Source: Crocodylus rhombifer
Lineage: Eukaryota; Chordata; Crocodylia; Crocodylidae
NCBI GenBank assembly: GCA_038503035.1
Contig: JAVSML010024708.1
Span: 248,001 to 312,000, forward strand
Length of the DNA stretch: 64,000 nucleotides
Reading direction: 5' to 3'
Below the pieces are notes generated by a model. It did no database searches, had not been told where the DNA came from, and saw nothing but the letters and a program-made list of their open reading frames with translations. A program made the position numbers and the translations under genes. Below are positions 44,056-57,400 of the stretch, in pieces. Each line of letters starts with the position of its first letter. Within the stretch, counting starts at the first letter, position 1.

Positions 44056-46178
44056 GTAGAGAATAATATGGCAATACAATTCCTCATCTAACACCCACTT
44101 CTTCAAAGCCTATTAACATTAAAGGAAAAAAATAAGTGACAGAGGCCATTTGATACAAGTAGAAGCAAAGGGTAGTGTTTAGATCCTATAGAACAATACA
44201 GAATAATGTGATAAAGCAAAAGAGAAAAAGGATAAAATAATTCACTAGTTGAGAGGCTGAAAGATAAAAAAAATGAGAAGATTTAATATGATGGAGAAGG
44301 TAAGGGGAAGCTAATAAAAGGATACAAAATTAGATTAGTGGGAGAAGAAGACTGCTTAAAGTTGCAGCAGTTGGGAGGGAATGAAGTGAGCCAGGGCCAG
44401 AACCAGAAAGGAGGAAGTTGGAATTAGAAGCTGAATACAGCTGTCCCCTTCCCTTCCCACCTGAGTATTCCTCTCCCTCCCACCCACCTGCATGCTCATG
44501 CACACAAAATGTCGTTTCACATATTGTGACTGAGCACTCAGTGAAACCAATTATCTCCTATGCACTTAAAGAGAAATGAAGCTTATTTGCACATGGTCCA
44601 ATCAGCCATTACACAATACGTGTTAAATTTAGATATTTTTTTCCTTATGGATTCTACATAATCATCCCAATTTTAATTGTAGCATTATTCCCAAAAAATC
44701 ATAAAATTGGTAATGCAACAATGCCATGGACTCCTGACATGCAAATTCTAGTAACAAAAGCAGAGTAAAAAAACCTCACTATGACAAACTCAAAGATTTG
44801 CAAATATAATTTTCAAGGGAAATTTTGTTAATCCAAAGCATGTCCATTTTTATAAAGTACTCCCCAGAAGACTGTTACCTACTGCAAGCATGCAAGAATA
44901 ACATGAAATCAAGTTCAAAATAAGCTGGCCATATTCATTAGCAATTAATTTAATAAATACATATTAATATCCCAATACTATTAGACATAGTAATACTCTA
45001 AATTTAATGCTATAATATTTTAAATTTACCATATCTTTTTCAGCACAACATACTACCAGTACTTACGTGTCTTTAAGTAATACTGAAATATCTCTATTTC
45101 CACTGGAGCCCCGGGAAGCCCCCCAAAATCCCAGGGAAGGCTGCTGAGGCCAGCCCACCTGGAGCAACCACCCTTTACCCCACCTGAAGCAACCTGCCAA
45201 ATGCCAGAGGGTGCATGCAGGGACATTCCCTGGGGACATCTAGCAATGGAACAAATATGTGCCACTGCTACTTGTCCCCAGAGAAACACCTGCGTGCACT
45301 TGTCTGGACTTGCCCTAAGATGTCAGGGACCTATTTGAGTACTTAGATGTACCTCTTTGTGTTGTTAAAGGACAGGACATCAGAAAATGAATAGACAGAT
45401 GCTTCCATATCATGCTTCCTCTCCCTTTTCTTCCCAATCTTGTTTTCACTTCTATAATTTCATCAACAATGCATTTGTCAGACATTTCTGGTGCCACCAG
45501 GATACCATTATCCTCATTTAGAGTGCTACTCCAGAAAAAAAAAAAGTCTTTTTCTCACTAACCTTTATCCACTTTTCTATCAGGATTCTCAGCCTTGTTC
45601 TGGCTCTAGTTTGTAACCCTGCTGCTGAGGTTCTAATGGCAGTATGCCCATGAGTAACTGGTGATGACAGACTGGCTAATGTCTCTCCGTGCTGCCACTA
45701 GCATCAGAATTGTATTGATCCTGGGAGAGTCAATCATTTCCAAGTTCACTAAAAGTTTTTAACTGTTCTTTGTCTATAATTAGTCTCGATAGTATGAATG
45801 ATTTCGTGATCTAGTGGCTGCAACACAAAGGTCTTAAGGACCAAACTGTGAGCAGAACAAGCATCCATGAGCAAAGCAAAAAAAAATTATGCAGTCTTCA
45901 TCCTAGCATCAAGACTGAGAAGCCATTCTTTGAACAGCTCTGCAGTTATTCAAGCTTTTCTGTTGGACCAGATAGTGACAAGGCAAACCATTCATACTTT
46001 TAAAGCACCCAAGGCATAGGCTTTTATATTTGCCAACTACTGAACTTACTTTGCCAACTACTTCAACTTCCCTGCCTGCTGCTCGCAGGACAGTCAGTGC
46101 AGGGAGCCATAAGCAAGCCAGAGGAGAAGTGGGGGGCAGTGGTGCTACTCCAGGGCATCAAGGGAGGAGGAGGCAGGT
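44056..46178. other. No gene recognised
   Basis: Mostly AT-rich. A C-rich island (45100-45300) and a purine-rich tract (44280-44420) are present. No supported gene. Confidence 0.5.
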
Positions 46179-46345
46179 GTAGTGTTTATACTAAAGGCGT
46201 AACGCAAGCTGGGTAATACAGATCAGAGGATTCAGCCCCAGACTGGCATAACTTTGAACCACCTAATGAGTGCTTAAAACTAGTTTTAATGTACAGACAA
46301 TCCAGGTGGTAAGAGCTCCAGGAGTTGCCCAAACTTATTGTGTAA
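46179..46345 (+). repeat. Dispersed repeat family D copy
   Basis: GGCATAACTTTGAACCACCTAATGAGTGCTT, then AAACTAGTTTTAATGTACAGAC, then GGTAAGAGCTCCAGGAGTTGCCC align closely with 50650-50850. Recognisably one family, class unknown. Confidence 0.65.
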
Positions 46346-47188
46346 CAAGGAACAACAAGGCATAGCAACACAACGGCAGAGTCTGAATGCTTCCTCTGTG
46401 ACAGCAATCACCCTTCATATGTACAGTTCCTTTAGGCATCAACTGGTAGAAAAAACCTGGACTCATCGACATCGTCTCTGGAGTAATTTTTAAGATACTT
46501 TGCAGTTCACTTGCCTAGCATGAAGCAGAGGTAGTCAGAAGCCTTGGATACAGGATGCAGCAGCCTTGTTGCCATATGCCAGAACATTCACCAAAAAAAC
46601 CCAGCCAAACAAAAAACAAAACAAAACAAAAAATCAATGCTGCCAGCCCATACTATCTTTATAATTAGTAGCACTGGGTTTATTGCAAGTGACAGTGCCT
46701 TGGTTCACAGTATTAGTCCATTTATTGGTGGGGGGAAAGGTAGGTGTTAAATCATAGCACGTGTATCCAGAAACCACTTAAACACCATCTTGTCCCCATC
46801 TTCACCAGTGCTGGCACATTTTTTTGGAAAAGTACAGAAAAAAACTGAGTAACTTTAAAAATTCTACTAAAACAAGTTAAGTATTAAATTATTCCTTATA
46901 TTTCTATAGTCATTGTTTATCTTCAAAATGTAATCAAGATTAACATTTGGAATACACAGAGTAAAATAACATCTAGTTGTTCTTCCTTTCCTTAGAAAAA
47001 CTGCCCCACTGAGACTAATTTCTAAAGGAGAGACCCACTGAACAAGAAATTACCATAAAAACTGATAAATGAGTTTGGGAATTCTATATGTAAGCAACAC
47101 AATTCTGTCTTTCTCAGCACTGGAGCCAAATCAGCATGTCTCTAGAATGGACTATTTGGCATTCAGCTAATTAGCAACACTACACTGA
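46346..47188. other. No gene recognised
   Basis: AT-rich, with an AAAAC-rich run near 46610. Nothing else stands out. Confidence 0.5.
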
Positions 47189-47444
47189 GGCTAGGTACAC
47201 TCATTCAAAATGCCAGAGGCTGAATCAATCCAAGATATGTGGTTTCTGTGCATGTAGTTTAGATTGGAAGTGAACAGAACACGTTCACCCTTTGCTAAGG
47301 GAGCCAGAAGATGCGGAGCAGGGAAGGGGGCAAATCCTAGACCAGGTTCCGTCATTTTTAAACCAAGTTATATGTGCCAAACTTCTGCTCTGTTATGGAT
47401 ATAAACCAGTTATACTGATAAAAGAATAATGTCTATACTTGGCC
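47189..47444. mobile_element. Short family E/F MITE
   Basis: GGCTAGGTACACTCATTCAA at the left pairs loosely with the inverted right end GGCCAAGTATAGACATT. Internal sequence includes AGGCTGAATCAATCCAAG and a degenerate E segment (47339-47444), as in the large elements at 36.4 and 40.5 kb. At 256 bp it looks like an internal deletion product. Confidence 0.5.
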
Positions 47445-47756
47445 TTATAGTGTGCTTTAACCCTTTGAATTAAAATGGTAAAAACAGTAATTTGAGCGTA
47501 CCATATTTTCTCATATACAAGATGCATTTTTTCCTCCAGCTGCTGGAAGTAGATGTGTGCATTATATGCAGGAAATGTGGTAACAGCAGGTTCTGCCCCT
47601 TACTGGCTAATACAGAAAGTAAAATCTGCAGTGATCCACAGGGAGCAGAAAAGTGAGCATGATCAGCATCCTAGTTACTGCTGCTAGTTACTTATTACCA
47701 TCAAAGATATTTTTCTTCATTCTGCCTTTCAAAAACAAGGTGCATAATATATTCTG

Positions 47757-48527
47757 TAGGGGTGTGTGAAGCAGGCCCTATTTGATTCAGATTTGGCCCA
47801 AATCCAAATCAGGGATTTGATTTGTTAATTCAGATCACTGTCCCCGATTCGATTCTGCCAAAGCAAATCTGAAGATTCAATGCTGATTTGAAGAACTATC
47901 AATTTGGACACAGACACAGCTTTAAAAGTTTTTTCTACCTACCATGAACGCTACAATGCTGAGGCACACGGAGCACCCTGCAGGAATGTGGTGGGCCCTC
48001 CACGTACTTGGTAACAAACCCAGAACTGGCTCGGAAGTACTTCTGGTCCACTTCCACGTCTCTAAAGGAGCATGCTAGGGCCCCTGCCCCCATGCCTCCC
48101 CAGTTAAGCAATCAGCCACAAGGGGACCCCAAGTGCCCACCCCCCCCCATACCCAGGAGGCACCAGTCACCAAGCCAAGGGGGCACCGCCCCCCTGCACG
48201 CTCCCCAGAGGACCTGGAAGTGGACCAGAAGTGCTTCTGGTCCACTTCCAAATCTACTGCTGAGCACACTGGGGAGCCCCCTGTGTTTCTGTGGGACACT
48301 CCATGCACCCTGGCATCACAGAACTCACAAGCCCCTGCTACCTAGAGGTATGCAGAAAAAACGTTTAAAGCTGTCTCTGTGTACGAATCATCAAATCTTT
48401 CCAAATCAATTTGAAGGGTTCTGATCTGATTCAGAAATTAAAAGGTCCTCTGATTCTATTCGGATTTGGAAATTTGGCCACCAAATTGGCCAAATCGAAT
48501 CAGGGACTGAAGCTTCACGCAGCCTTA
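47757..48527 (+). mobile_element. Foldback hAT-type MITE, copy 2 (family B), perfect 8-bp target duplication
   Basis: Ends TAGGGGTGTGTGAAGC and, inverted, TAAGGCTGCGTGAAGC. ATATTCTG flanks it exactly on both sides (47749-47756 and 48528-48535). The arms are long imperfect inverted repeats (TTTAAAAGTTTTTTCTACCTACC near 47925 versus its inverse near 48350). An exact 16-bp palindrome with a 2-base spacer (48216-48231 and 48234-48249) lies towards the right. It is the same family as 19289-19904 (shared GGAAGTGGACCAGAAGT words). Frames on both strands here follow from the palindrome. Confidence 0.88.
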
Positions 48528-48594
48528 ATATTCTGGGGCATGTGGGGTATAAAAAAAATACAGTAGTTATTCTGAAATAGAATATGCTGTAAAT

Positions 48595-48845
48595 CAGGGA
48601 TGTCACCACTTTGTGGGTCATATCCAGCGTGTGGGTCTGCCTGAAGGCCAGAACAGAACGTAACAGGGAGAGTGGTGGTGGTAGCAGCACAAGGATTACA
48701 GCCACTGTACTCTCTCCTCCACCAATACATGCCCCCAAAAGGGTTCTGGATCTCAGATTTTGGCAGTAGGCCCTGTCCCCAAAGTTCTGGCCCCTCTGGG
48801 AGACCCTCAGACACTGCTCCATAGGATGTACTTTTAATACTCCTG
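48595..48845 (+). mobile_element. Probable hAT-type MITE
   Basis: It starts CAGGGATGTCACCACTTTGTGGGTCATATCCAGC and ends AATACTCCTG. The flanking 8-mers CTGTAAAT and CTCTAAGT agree at 6 of 8 positions. It lies about 60 bp from the previous hAT element. No coding capacity. Confidence 0.5.
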
Positions 48846-48853
48846 CTCTAAGT

Positions 48854-50649
48854 AATCTATTGCTGAATTTTATAACTTTAATGTAAATGTATTATCCAAG
48901 AGACAAAAAACAAATTCTTTAGAAGAACATCTTATCTTAACAGACAGATGTACCCATGTGGTCATTAAAAAAACAAAACAAAACCAAAAAAAACCAAACT
49001 GATGCTGGCCTTAATGTTTTGATAACTTTCTAATGCAGGGCAGGTAAGAAGGCCCAACATTGACATTACCCCAGTTTACAGCTCTTAAACAGAGGTCTGT
49101 TATGTGAATGCTCCATGGGAAGCTGAATCCCCCAACGGAGTGGGGAGGTACGGGGGAAGATGTGGAGTGGATGTCTGGCCGGCTGCGAAGCCACATATGA
49201 GAAGCTGAGCCCAGTTGGGCCAATAGCACCACTCAGGTTTCATGTGCAGCCAGCCTAGCACTCCAGCCAGGAGAGAGGGTTTGCAGCCGGCAGGGCGCTC
49301 TGGCCAGGAGCAGGGAGGCTGCACACCCCCCAGCTGGCTGCAAAACCCCCCAGCTCCCAGCCAGCTGGAAACCTCCCCACCCCCTCAGCCCCCACCCCCA
49401 ACCCTGCCTGGCAACCCTCCAGCCCCCCTGCAAACCCCACTTACCGCTTCACAGGCTCCAGAAGGAAAGTGAACCTGACCCAAGACTAGGAACCAACTAA
49501 AAGCCTCTGGTCCCACCCTTCCTCCTCTCCCTTCCCTTGTCCCTCCAGGCAGGTTTGGGGCTTTTCTGCCCTTTTTGTAATCAGCTCTTGCAGGCTGGAA
49601 CTCAGGCAGCCTGCAGAGACCTTTGCAAAATCAGGAAATCTATGGGTTTCTCTGCTAAAAGGGGAAATCTGTGGTTTTCTCCATTTTTCTGTGGGAAACT
49701 GAAATCCCAGATCCCTGCTGAGCAGGCACTGAGACTCAGCCTCTTCTTAACCTTTGCGGAACATCTTGCCATAACTGTGCTGTAGTTTATGGGGAAGCAG
49801 GACTGTCAAATTCTTAAAGTTATTTTTAACATAAATTTGAAAATTCCACATTAAATACATAAACTGATTTGAGAATCAGGTGGTTCCTATGGACACACAA
49901 AAAGCAAAGACTTGCTTGCCAACTACTTTTAGTTTTCACAGTTTATCATGTGTATTCTCTGGAAGTAGACTGTCAGCTCACCTTAGTATTATTACTATTA
50001 TTTGTATTGTCATAGTGCCCAGGAATCTTAAACACCAGCTGGGCCCTGTTATGCTACGTACTGTACAAAGCCAGAACAAAAGGATAACCTTTTCCCAGAG
50101 ATCTTATAGTCTCCCAGAGACCAATGATGCTGAGGCCTTTGTTACACATTATACTGCAAGGTACACAAATGTTGATCAGTGCTAATGATAGCTGCAGTTT
50201 GCAGCAGTCATGCACTCATGCCCACAGGATCTTGGAGGACTGAAAGGCAATTGCACCCCCTCACCCAACCTTTCAGGCTTCCTCTCTTCCCCTTGGAGCT
50301 CTCCCAGTTCTCTTCTACCTCCTGGGGTCCCACCTTGCACCTTGGGGTTTCCGCCACCACTTCCACACTTACTTGTGGCTGCCTGCACTGTCTGACATGG
50401 GGAGCATTCAGGAAAGGGTTAACCTGCCTGCCTGACCCCCCACTGCTGGGCTGAGACCAGCCCAGAGAGCAGCAGCAGCAGCAGCAGTGGTGGGGGCCAG
50501 GCAGGCAGCTAACCTTTCCCTGCCTGCTCCCTAAGGATAAACAGCACAAGCAGCCACAAGTAAGCTTGGGGGGGGGTGAGAACAGTCAGTGGGGATTTGG
50601 GGTGTTGGGGAAGGCAGTAGGCCTGATCCAGGCCAGCAGGAGAGATGGC
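48854..50649. other. No gene recognised; old repeat near 49975-50140
   Basis: Contains a C-rich block (49100-49560), an old-looking ATT-rich repeat ending GTACTGTACAAAGCCAGAAC (49975-50140), and (AGC)6 at 50468-50485. Frames on both strands of the GC-rich parts are compositional. Confidence 0.4.
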
Positions 50650-50850
50650 AGGTGAGTGGGAGTTTTACACTAAATGTGTGGCCTAGAGTGGTTGCATCTT
50701 AGTGTAGCAGGAGTTGGATCAGAGAATTCTGCCCGGAAGTAGCATAACTGAACCGCCTAATGAGTGCTTCAAACTAGTTTCAGGTGTTGATATGCAGAGA
50801 ATCTAGATGGTAAGAGCTCCAGGAGCTGCCCAAAATTACATTACAACAAA
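50650..50850 (+). repeat. Dispersed repeat family D copy
   Basis: See 46179-46345. The shared words are CCGCCTAATGAGTGCTTCAAACTAGTTTCAG in part and GGTAAGAGCTCCAGGAGCTGCCCAAA in part, in the same order. Confidence 0.65.
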
Positions 50851-53335
50851 GCCCTATATAGGTGAGAAGCACAAAGAAAAAATGAGACAATACTAACATG
50901 ACAAACAGCATCCACACTGTATTATTATATATCACTTATGAAATCAATGGATGTTATAGTTAGGGAATATGGGTGCCATCCTCCACCAAGTCTGGCCAGA
51001 GACAAAATGACCCAGGAAACAAAAGGGAAATTCTTCTCCCCAACACTGTTCTCTCCCATCTCCACGCTCCTACCTGTTTATAGTGTGTGCATAGGGTTCT
51101 GAATCTAAGGAGAGCAATCCGTTCTGGAAGTACATATGCATCAATAAGATACAGAGGAAATACAAAGTGGTATGAAAGAAGCTGTATAGATGTTGAGACA
51201 TATGACTGAGTAGCAACAGCAGAGCAAGCAAGAATATATGGAGATTATGCCAATTTCTATGTTGCATTTTTTAAATGAACAATACTTCTAACTTCTAAAA
51301 CTTTTGACTTATCTTTTTAAAGGCAGTTACTTTTTTTTTTATAGGAAGTTCTTCCTCACTGTAGTCTTCTAACACAAATTGGCATTGTGTCCATTCTTGG
51401 GTCATGCACTGAAAGAGCAAGTGATGAAGTTGAAAAGAGAGATGCACGTGTTCACATGAGTGAAAACATTCTAAAACCTAATAATATGTTTTCCTGGTGG
51501 AGACCACCTGTATTGATTTGAATATAATTTTGTTGAGAGACCTGACCTACATTTACAAAATAATCATGCATTACATCAAAAATGATCCCTTGCTAAATGT
51601 ATTTTATTTTCTTTCTTTGTTAATGTATTTGGTAATGTATCTGGGTCTGTGAAATATTTGCAACTATGTTTTTAAGAAGCTTTCTTTTTCCCTTCTCTTA
51701 GTTTGTGAGAACAGCAATAAGAAAGCATCTCATCACAACTTCAACATTAGAAATAGTATATTTGAAATTCACACCGCACATAGACAAAAAGGGATAAAAA
51801 AGGTTAAATAACTTAAAAGAAACAAAAGTAAACACATATGCCAGTTAAGAGAAGCAAAGCATAATTAAAGAGGCAAGTATGTATTATCTTAACTCCGAAG
51901 AGTTAGGATACAATAAAGAATATCCAAAAATTATGAGAGCTCATAGTCATAAAAATGAACACAGAAAGAAGAGAGACAGAAAATGCTCTGTCAACAAAAT
52001 GTAGTGAAACACAAAAATAGAAAGATAATTCTGCCTGAAAATCAAATCTCAGATTAAACGCATCTGAATCCTCAAAGCAAAAATGGTTATGAAATGAAGA
52101 TTATATATAGAAAGTAGGTATTTTCTGGGCAATCATAATTATTTCTCAAACTCTCTTCTATAACTCAGCAAAACCTCTATTTTTTCAGCAGAGCATGAAA
52201 ATTACAGGCAAACAGACAGACTGTGTCAAAAGCATATAGAAAATGTTTATTCTTCCATATGTGTTCCTGTGGGGGTGTGACATCTTGTGTGTGAGCTTAA
52301 ACAATTGCATATGAATATAACAGATAAGCAAAATTTAAAATGTTCCAAGGCATTAGCTAATTTAACTGCTGTTGTGTTATCCCCACCATAATAGCAATGC
52401 ATGCTGCAGTCTAAAGATTAGCTGCCATAAAATAAGTGGGCCAAGGATACAAAAGTGAAATAATCACAAAACATTGAAGTAAATATCAGTGCCCTCTCCA
52501 ACAAGTATATTCAGGGCCCGATGTATCAACCTGTATGAAGAAAACATCCACCAACACTGGCAATGATTGGGGGAATTTTGGCAGATCATGTACCATATAT
52601 TTGAGTACGTGATGTCCTGATTTTTTTTATTTGCATTTTTTCTGATAAATCTGCAAAGGGGCTAGGTGGTCTATATTTTGGAAGATTTCCGAGTAGGTAA
52701 ATGAAAAAGGAAAGAAGCACAAAATTAAAATGAAAATTAAGAAACATTTAAAAGGAACTTAAATCCCTGTTTCTAATTATAGTGGCCTAGATTAATGCTT
52801 CTAGGGAGCTCTCCCTTGAAAACTAATAAAGGTCTCCCAAAACTAGCTAACAAAGGTTCATATTGTTTTTTGAATCTGGAAGTTTATCACTTCAGTTTAA
52901 CAGGTGGTAAAAACAAGGTACAAGGAGACTAAGTGACTAACACAAGTTCATACAGGAAATCCATTGTACAACCAAAAATAAAATCAAGTTTTCCCAGTTA
53001 TTAATCCAGTTGCTTTTAACTTATCAACAACCTTCCTGATTGACATCTGAGGTGGTACATATCTGAACACCAAGCATATGCAGGAAAAGCTCATTACTGC
53101 AAACTCAGTTTAAAGGAAACCCCAGCTATTAACACTAGCAACAGCAAAAAAAAAATATTCATTATTATATTATGATACAGAAAATTAACTCCTGCAAGGA
53201 ACACTTTTAATTAACTTTTTTTTCCCTTATCCTAAGGGGAAGCTGCATGGGACATGCAACATTTTAACACACCTGCAGCTCTGACAATGGTAAGCTCTGA
53301 AAGGCATCTTTTTTGTTCAACAGAACACGACCTAC
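50851..53335. other. AT-rich stretch, nothing recognised
   Basis: About 2.5 kb of AT-rich DNA without repeat partners or exon signals that I can support. Confidence 0.5.
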
Positions 53336-53339
53336 ATTG

Positions 53340-53510
53340 TTACTCAAGAGTGAGCAACCTGCAGCATGAGTGCCACACATGGCATAGGTAGCTTGTGTGC
53401 AACATGCCAGAGATCATGGTCTCTGTTCCCTGCTCCCTTCCCAGTAGCAGATTGAGCAGGGAGCAGAAAGAAGAGCAGAACACTGGACAGGGGAAGGGGA
53501 TTAGAGTGGT
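53340..53510 (+). repeat. Possible hAT-type MITE fragment
   Basis: GAGCAACCTGCAGCATGAGTGCCACACATGGCATAGG resembles the head of reptile hAT MITEs (GGCAACCTGCGGCAC...GCCAAACATGGCAC). No right terminus found. It directly precedes the Tigger-like copy 2. Confidence 0.3.
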
Positions 53511-53525
53511 GCTTGGCGGGGGGTA

Positions 53526-54450
53526 CAAGTTTCCCTCGATTTGTGTGTTAAATGTGTTCCCAGAAAACTGTGCATAAAATGAACCCAGTTTATAAAGTAA
53601 CAAAAAGGGATATGTTCCCACAGCGGTGAGGGAGGGAGGGATGTGGCACAGCCCATCAGCTGCTCCCAGGAGTTCAGCAGGGACCAAAGCAGAGGAGACT
53701 GAGTGGGTGCAGCTCTTACTGCTATGTGCACACCTGGTGGGCTGTGAGCCTGCGCCGGGCTCTTCCCAGGGAGCGGATATTCCCAGATCTTTGCATGGGA
53801 GGACAGCAGGCTGCCACTGCAGGCTGGGACCAGTGGCGGCACCAGGCTCTTCCCGGCAGTCGGTGGCAGCACCAGGAGGGCAGGTTGTGGGGGGGGTGCT
53901 ATGGTGAATCTTGGGGTGGCAGGAGCCCTGCTCCCATCTCCATGGCCTGCCCTGAGCGCCAGGAAGAGCCCGGTGCCACCCCCAGCCCCAGCCTGTAGCA
54001 ACAGCCTACTGTCCTCCTGTGTTGCAGATCCAGGGGCACGTACCCCCCCAGGAAGAGCTTGGCACAGCCCCCTTGCCTACAGGCCTCCCGGGGTGCAAGC
54101 AGCAACAAGGGCCGCGCCCCCACTTAGTTTTCTCTGCTTTGCTCCCAGCTGCAGAGCGGCCAACAGGCTGCACTGCACCCCTCCACCTACAGACTCACCT
54201 CACTGCCCCCCGGGCCTCCACTAATCCCCACTCACCCCAGCCCCTGCTGCAGCAGCCTCAGGAGCAGCTGACACCACCTGCTTGGACCATTGTACAGCAG
54301 TCCAGGGGCTGAGGTTAGCGAAGACAAGCAGAGCCCCAGAGCCAATCACGTAAGATTTACCTTGCATATAATGAATTTAGGGTATAAAAAGGATCATCGC
54401 ATAAGAGCGAATTCATATATACAGAACCCACATAAATCAAGGGAAACCTA
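53526..54450 (+). mobile_element. Tigger-like MITE, copy 2
   Basis: Starts CAAGTTTCCCTCGATTTG and ends AATCAAGGGAAACCTA, with TA on both sides (53524-53525 and 54451-54452). The left 100 bp (AAATGTGTTCCC, GTGCATAAA, AAAGTAACAAA, ATATGTTCCCA, GGTGAGGGAGG) track copy 1 at 413. The right end (GCATAAGAGCGAATTC) also matches. The GC-rich body differs from copy 1 and contains no transposase. Its frames (53501-54312) are compositional. Confidence 0.75.
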
Positions 54451-54452
54451 TA

Positions 54453-57400
54453 TAGGGCTTAAGTCGTAACATGCCTTCTGGCCCTCACTTACATAGCTGA
54501 TGCCACCAGGGTAACATCCAAGAACGAATTCTTCTGAACACTAATATTTTGATTGACAAACCATAACAGTGTACACTTTTACATTGGATCTATAGCTATA
54601 GTTACCAATATGCATTCAGGAGCTACTTACAAAGGACTAGGTTACAGCTAGGTCTAATGTGGCCCCACAATTAAGTAAGATGGGAGATGGGCTCTCATTA
54701 CATTCTTCTGACCATTTCTTTGGGACAAGTCTGGATTGTGTTTCTGAACAAGGGAGGAGAGAACATAATTTTTCAATGTTCTTCCCCTAATTATAGCCTA
54801 GATGCATTAATTAATGTACCTCAGAGGTTTACATCCAATGTGCAATGTCTCCTAGGACTATTTCATGGTTGGTGGCGTTTACAGATACTCTTTTTCTCAG
54901 GGCCATTGCCTATAGGCCCATCTAGAGGTAGAATGTTAAGAGCTGACAGGAGGCTTCATACAATTGCAGATGAAGGAGACTATATCCTTGAGAAAGTTAA
55001 GGAAAATCTCCCTCAGAAACCAAGGGAGTATTTTTTTTCCCCCACAAACACCAATTTCCCCTTCTTTCCTCCTACCCATGGAATTTATAGAGACATGCTG
55101 GGCATTTCCTCCGCCCCCTATCGCTTCCTCTCTCCCCTCCCCCACTCCCCTGCTCCCAGTGGGCATCATACTAGGCACGTTTTGAAGGTTGGAAAGGTTT
55201 TTTTGTTTGTTTGGTTTGGTTTTTTTACAGCCAAATTTCACCCTGCTGAAGATTATTTTTACCCACTCAGGACCCTGGAAGGTGGGTTGTAAAATTCACC
55301 CTCTTGCACAGCTCAAAGCAGGTAACTGACCAGTACCAAGTGTGATACCAGGGTTCTTGGAATTGGAAGTGGATTAAGAGGAGGCCTCTCCTAAAGGCAC
55401 AAAATGGGACTTCTCATGCTTACTAGAGCACAACAACTCCTCCTCACACATAGCCTCAGAAATAGTGCAGGTGACTGACTGGATGACAAAGTAGTAATGA
55501 TCTACCCTGGATCAGTTATTGCTGGATGGTTCCCAGATGTGTTACTTAATAAAGCTGTGGCCTAGTTCAGGTACCTTACTGATGGTCTTGCTTCCTGCAG
55601 TATCTGTGACAAAGCAGCTGTTCAGCCTATAACAGAACCTATAACAGGAATCAAAAAGCCTCTTAGCAGGTAAAATGAGGCAGAACTTCTCTAAAGGCCT
55701 GTTTCACCAATTTGCACCGTACAAAACACCAGTATCGTAACTGGGGGGAGGAGGGGGCAACCCTGGGCATTGCCTTTGTGGGGTACACAAAAGCAGCCAT
55801 TGCTGTCATGGTACAGTCAGCTACAGCCATACAGTGCCTGACTATCACCACAATGGGCACAGCAGGAGTTGGCATTTCCCTAGGCACCATACAGTTGTCC
55901 AAGGCACAGAAGCACAGCAGTGCAGCCCTAAGACACACTCACTGTGCAGCTACACTAACAAGATAAACTCACCAGTACAGCTCTTAGTTGTTTATCAACT
56001 GGGGAAATAACAGTTACCAAACTGTACTCAAAATTAACAGCGTTTATTAGCATTTATTTAAGTGTCAATATTCAAGGAAACTCTTCCTAATCCCCTTGTA
56101 AGAAGCAAAGTTTATTTGATAATATCTTGTATTGAAGCAACTAAAGACTTGGGCAACAAGCTTGCACTGTAGACATCATGTATCATAGTAGCCAGCTTTT
56201 TTGAGGTTGGGAAGGATTCACCAGAGAAGACCGCAGCAAGGTGCGGGCCCCAGGGCAAATCAGCCTGCACAGGGCCCAGGCACAGTGGGAGGGAGGGGGT
56301 GGCAAGTGGCCAAAGCATGGGGCAATTAACCCAGGTCCTGTTTCCCCCCACACACACATCTCCCTTGGGGACAGCCCTGGGAATCACTCTCTCACTACCA
56401 AACTGCCATAGAGAGAAAGAAAAAAAGAAAAAAAAACAAAACACAACACGTGCACTATGTATATGGACAAAATATAACTTATGGAATCTTGATATAGAAA
56501 TTTCCGGCAAATATATACCATAAGTGACATTTAGAACTTGCTTATAAGCAACCTGAATTATTTTATAGACATGTTCCGACAACTTATATCTCTAGAGTTT
56601 ATTTTTTCCCCCTAGACTCCAAGTCTCATGAATAATTAACTCTGTGTCTATTAACCATAGTCACCTCTTTAGAGATTTTATTCTGTATCTCCTTAATAGA
56701 AGGCTTTGAAGTATGAAGAGTCTGAGCAAAAAGCGAATATTTTTACGTGCTTGAAGGAAATTAACCAAAAGAGAGCACAGCTATGAAGTGACATTTTAAG
56801 ACACAGGCTTAGAAAGGTTAGGTGACAGAACCATTTGCCCTCTGAAGTTTGGGAAAGGACTGATCAAGGAATCTGCCATGGTTCTTCATTTCCATACCTA
56901 AAGCTTTGCTGAGCCTAAGTTGTTTTACCAAATACACAGCAATCTGAAAAGTGTAGTAGCATCCTGTAGATATAATTGATGTAACTGCTTTTGTACAAAC
57001 CATTTTGGCATTTGTCCTGAAAAAGAAAAGGAAAAACTAAAAAGATAAATATTACTGAAATTAATGCTATTAATTTTTGGAGTTCTTCTACTATGTGAAG
57101 ATTTTTAGTTTTTTCCTCTCCTGGTTCATTATGTCAGTTCCAAATGCAAAGGCAACATGAATCCACAATGTAAGGAGATGTAATGATTTGGACGCTTTGA
57201 TATAAAACCCATTTACTTATGTTGGCTTCTTGTTGTGGTAATGCAAGTTACTGGAAATCACAATTTCTCAAATGGCAACAATTTTTAATTGTACTTACTT
57301 GTTATTAGAAGAGAAGCAGATCTTATATTTAAAAGTTATATCACACTTTCCATCATGAAGTTATTGGGATTTTTTCTCGAAAGCCAGTACACCTCCACTG

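Noticed and set aside
54687..55292. 201-codon plus frame
   Set aside because: Longest unexplained frame, but no recognisable domain, no repeat of the pattern elsewhere, a poly-F/P-rich end from pyrimidine runs and no splice context. Kept only as a note.
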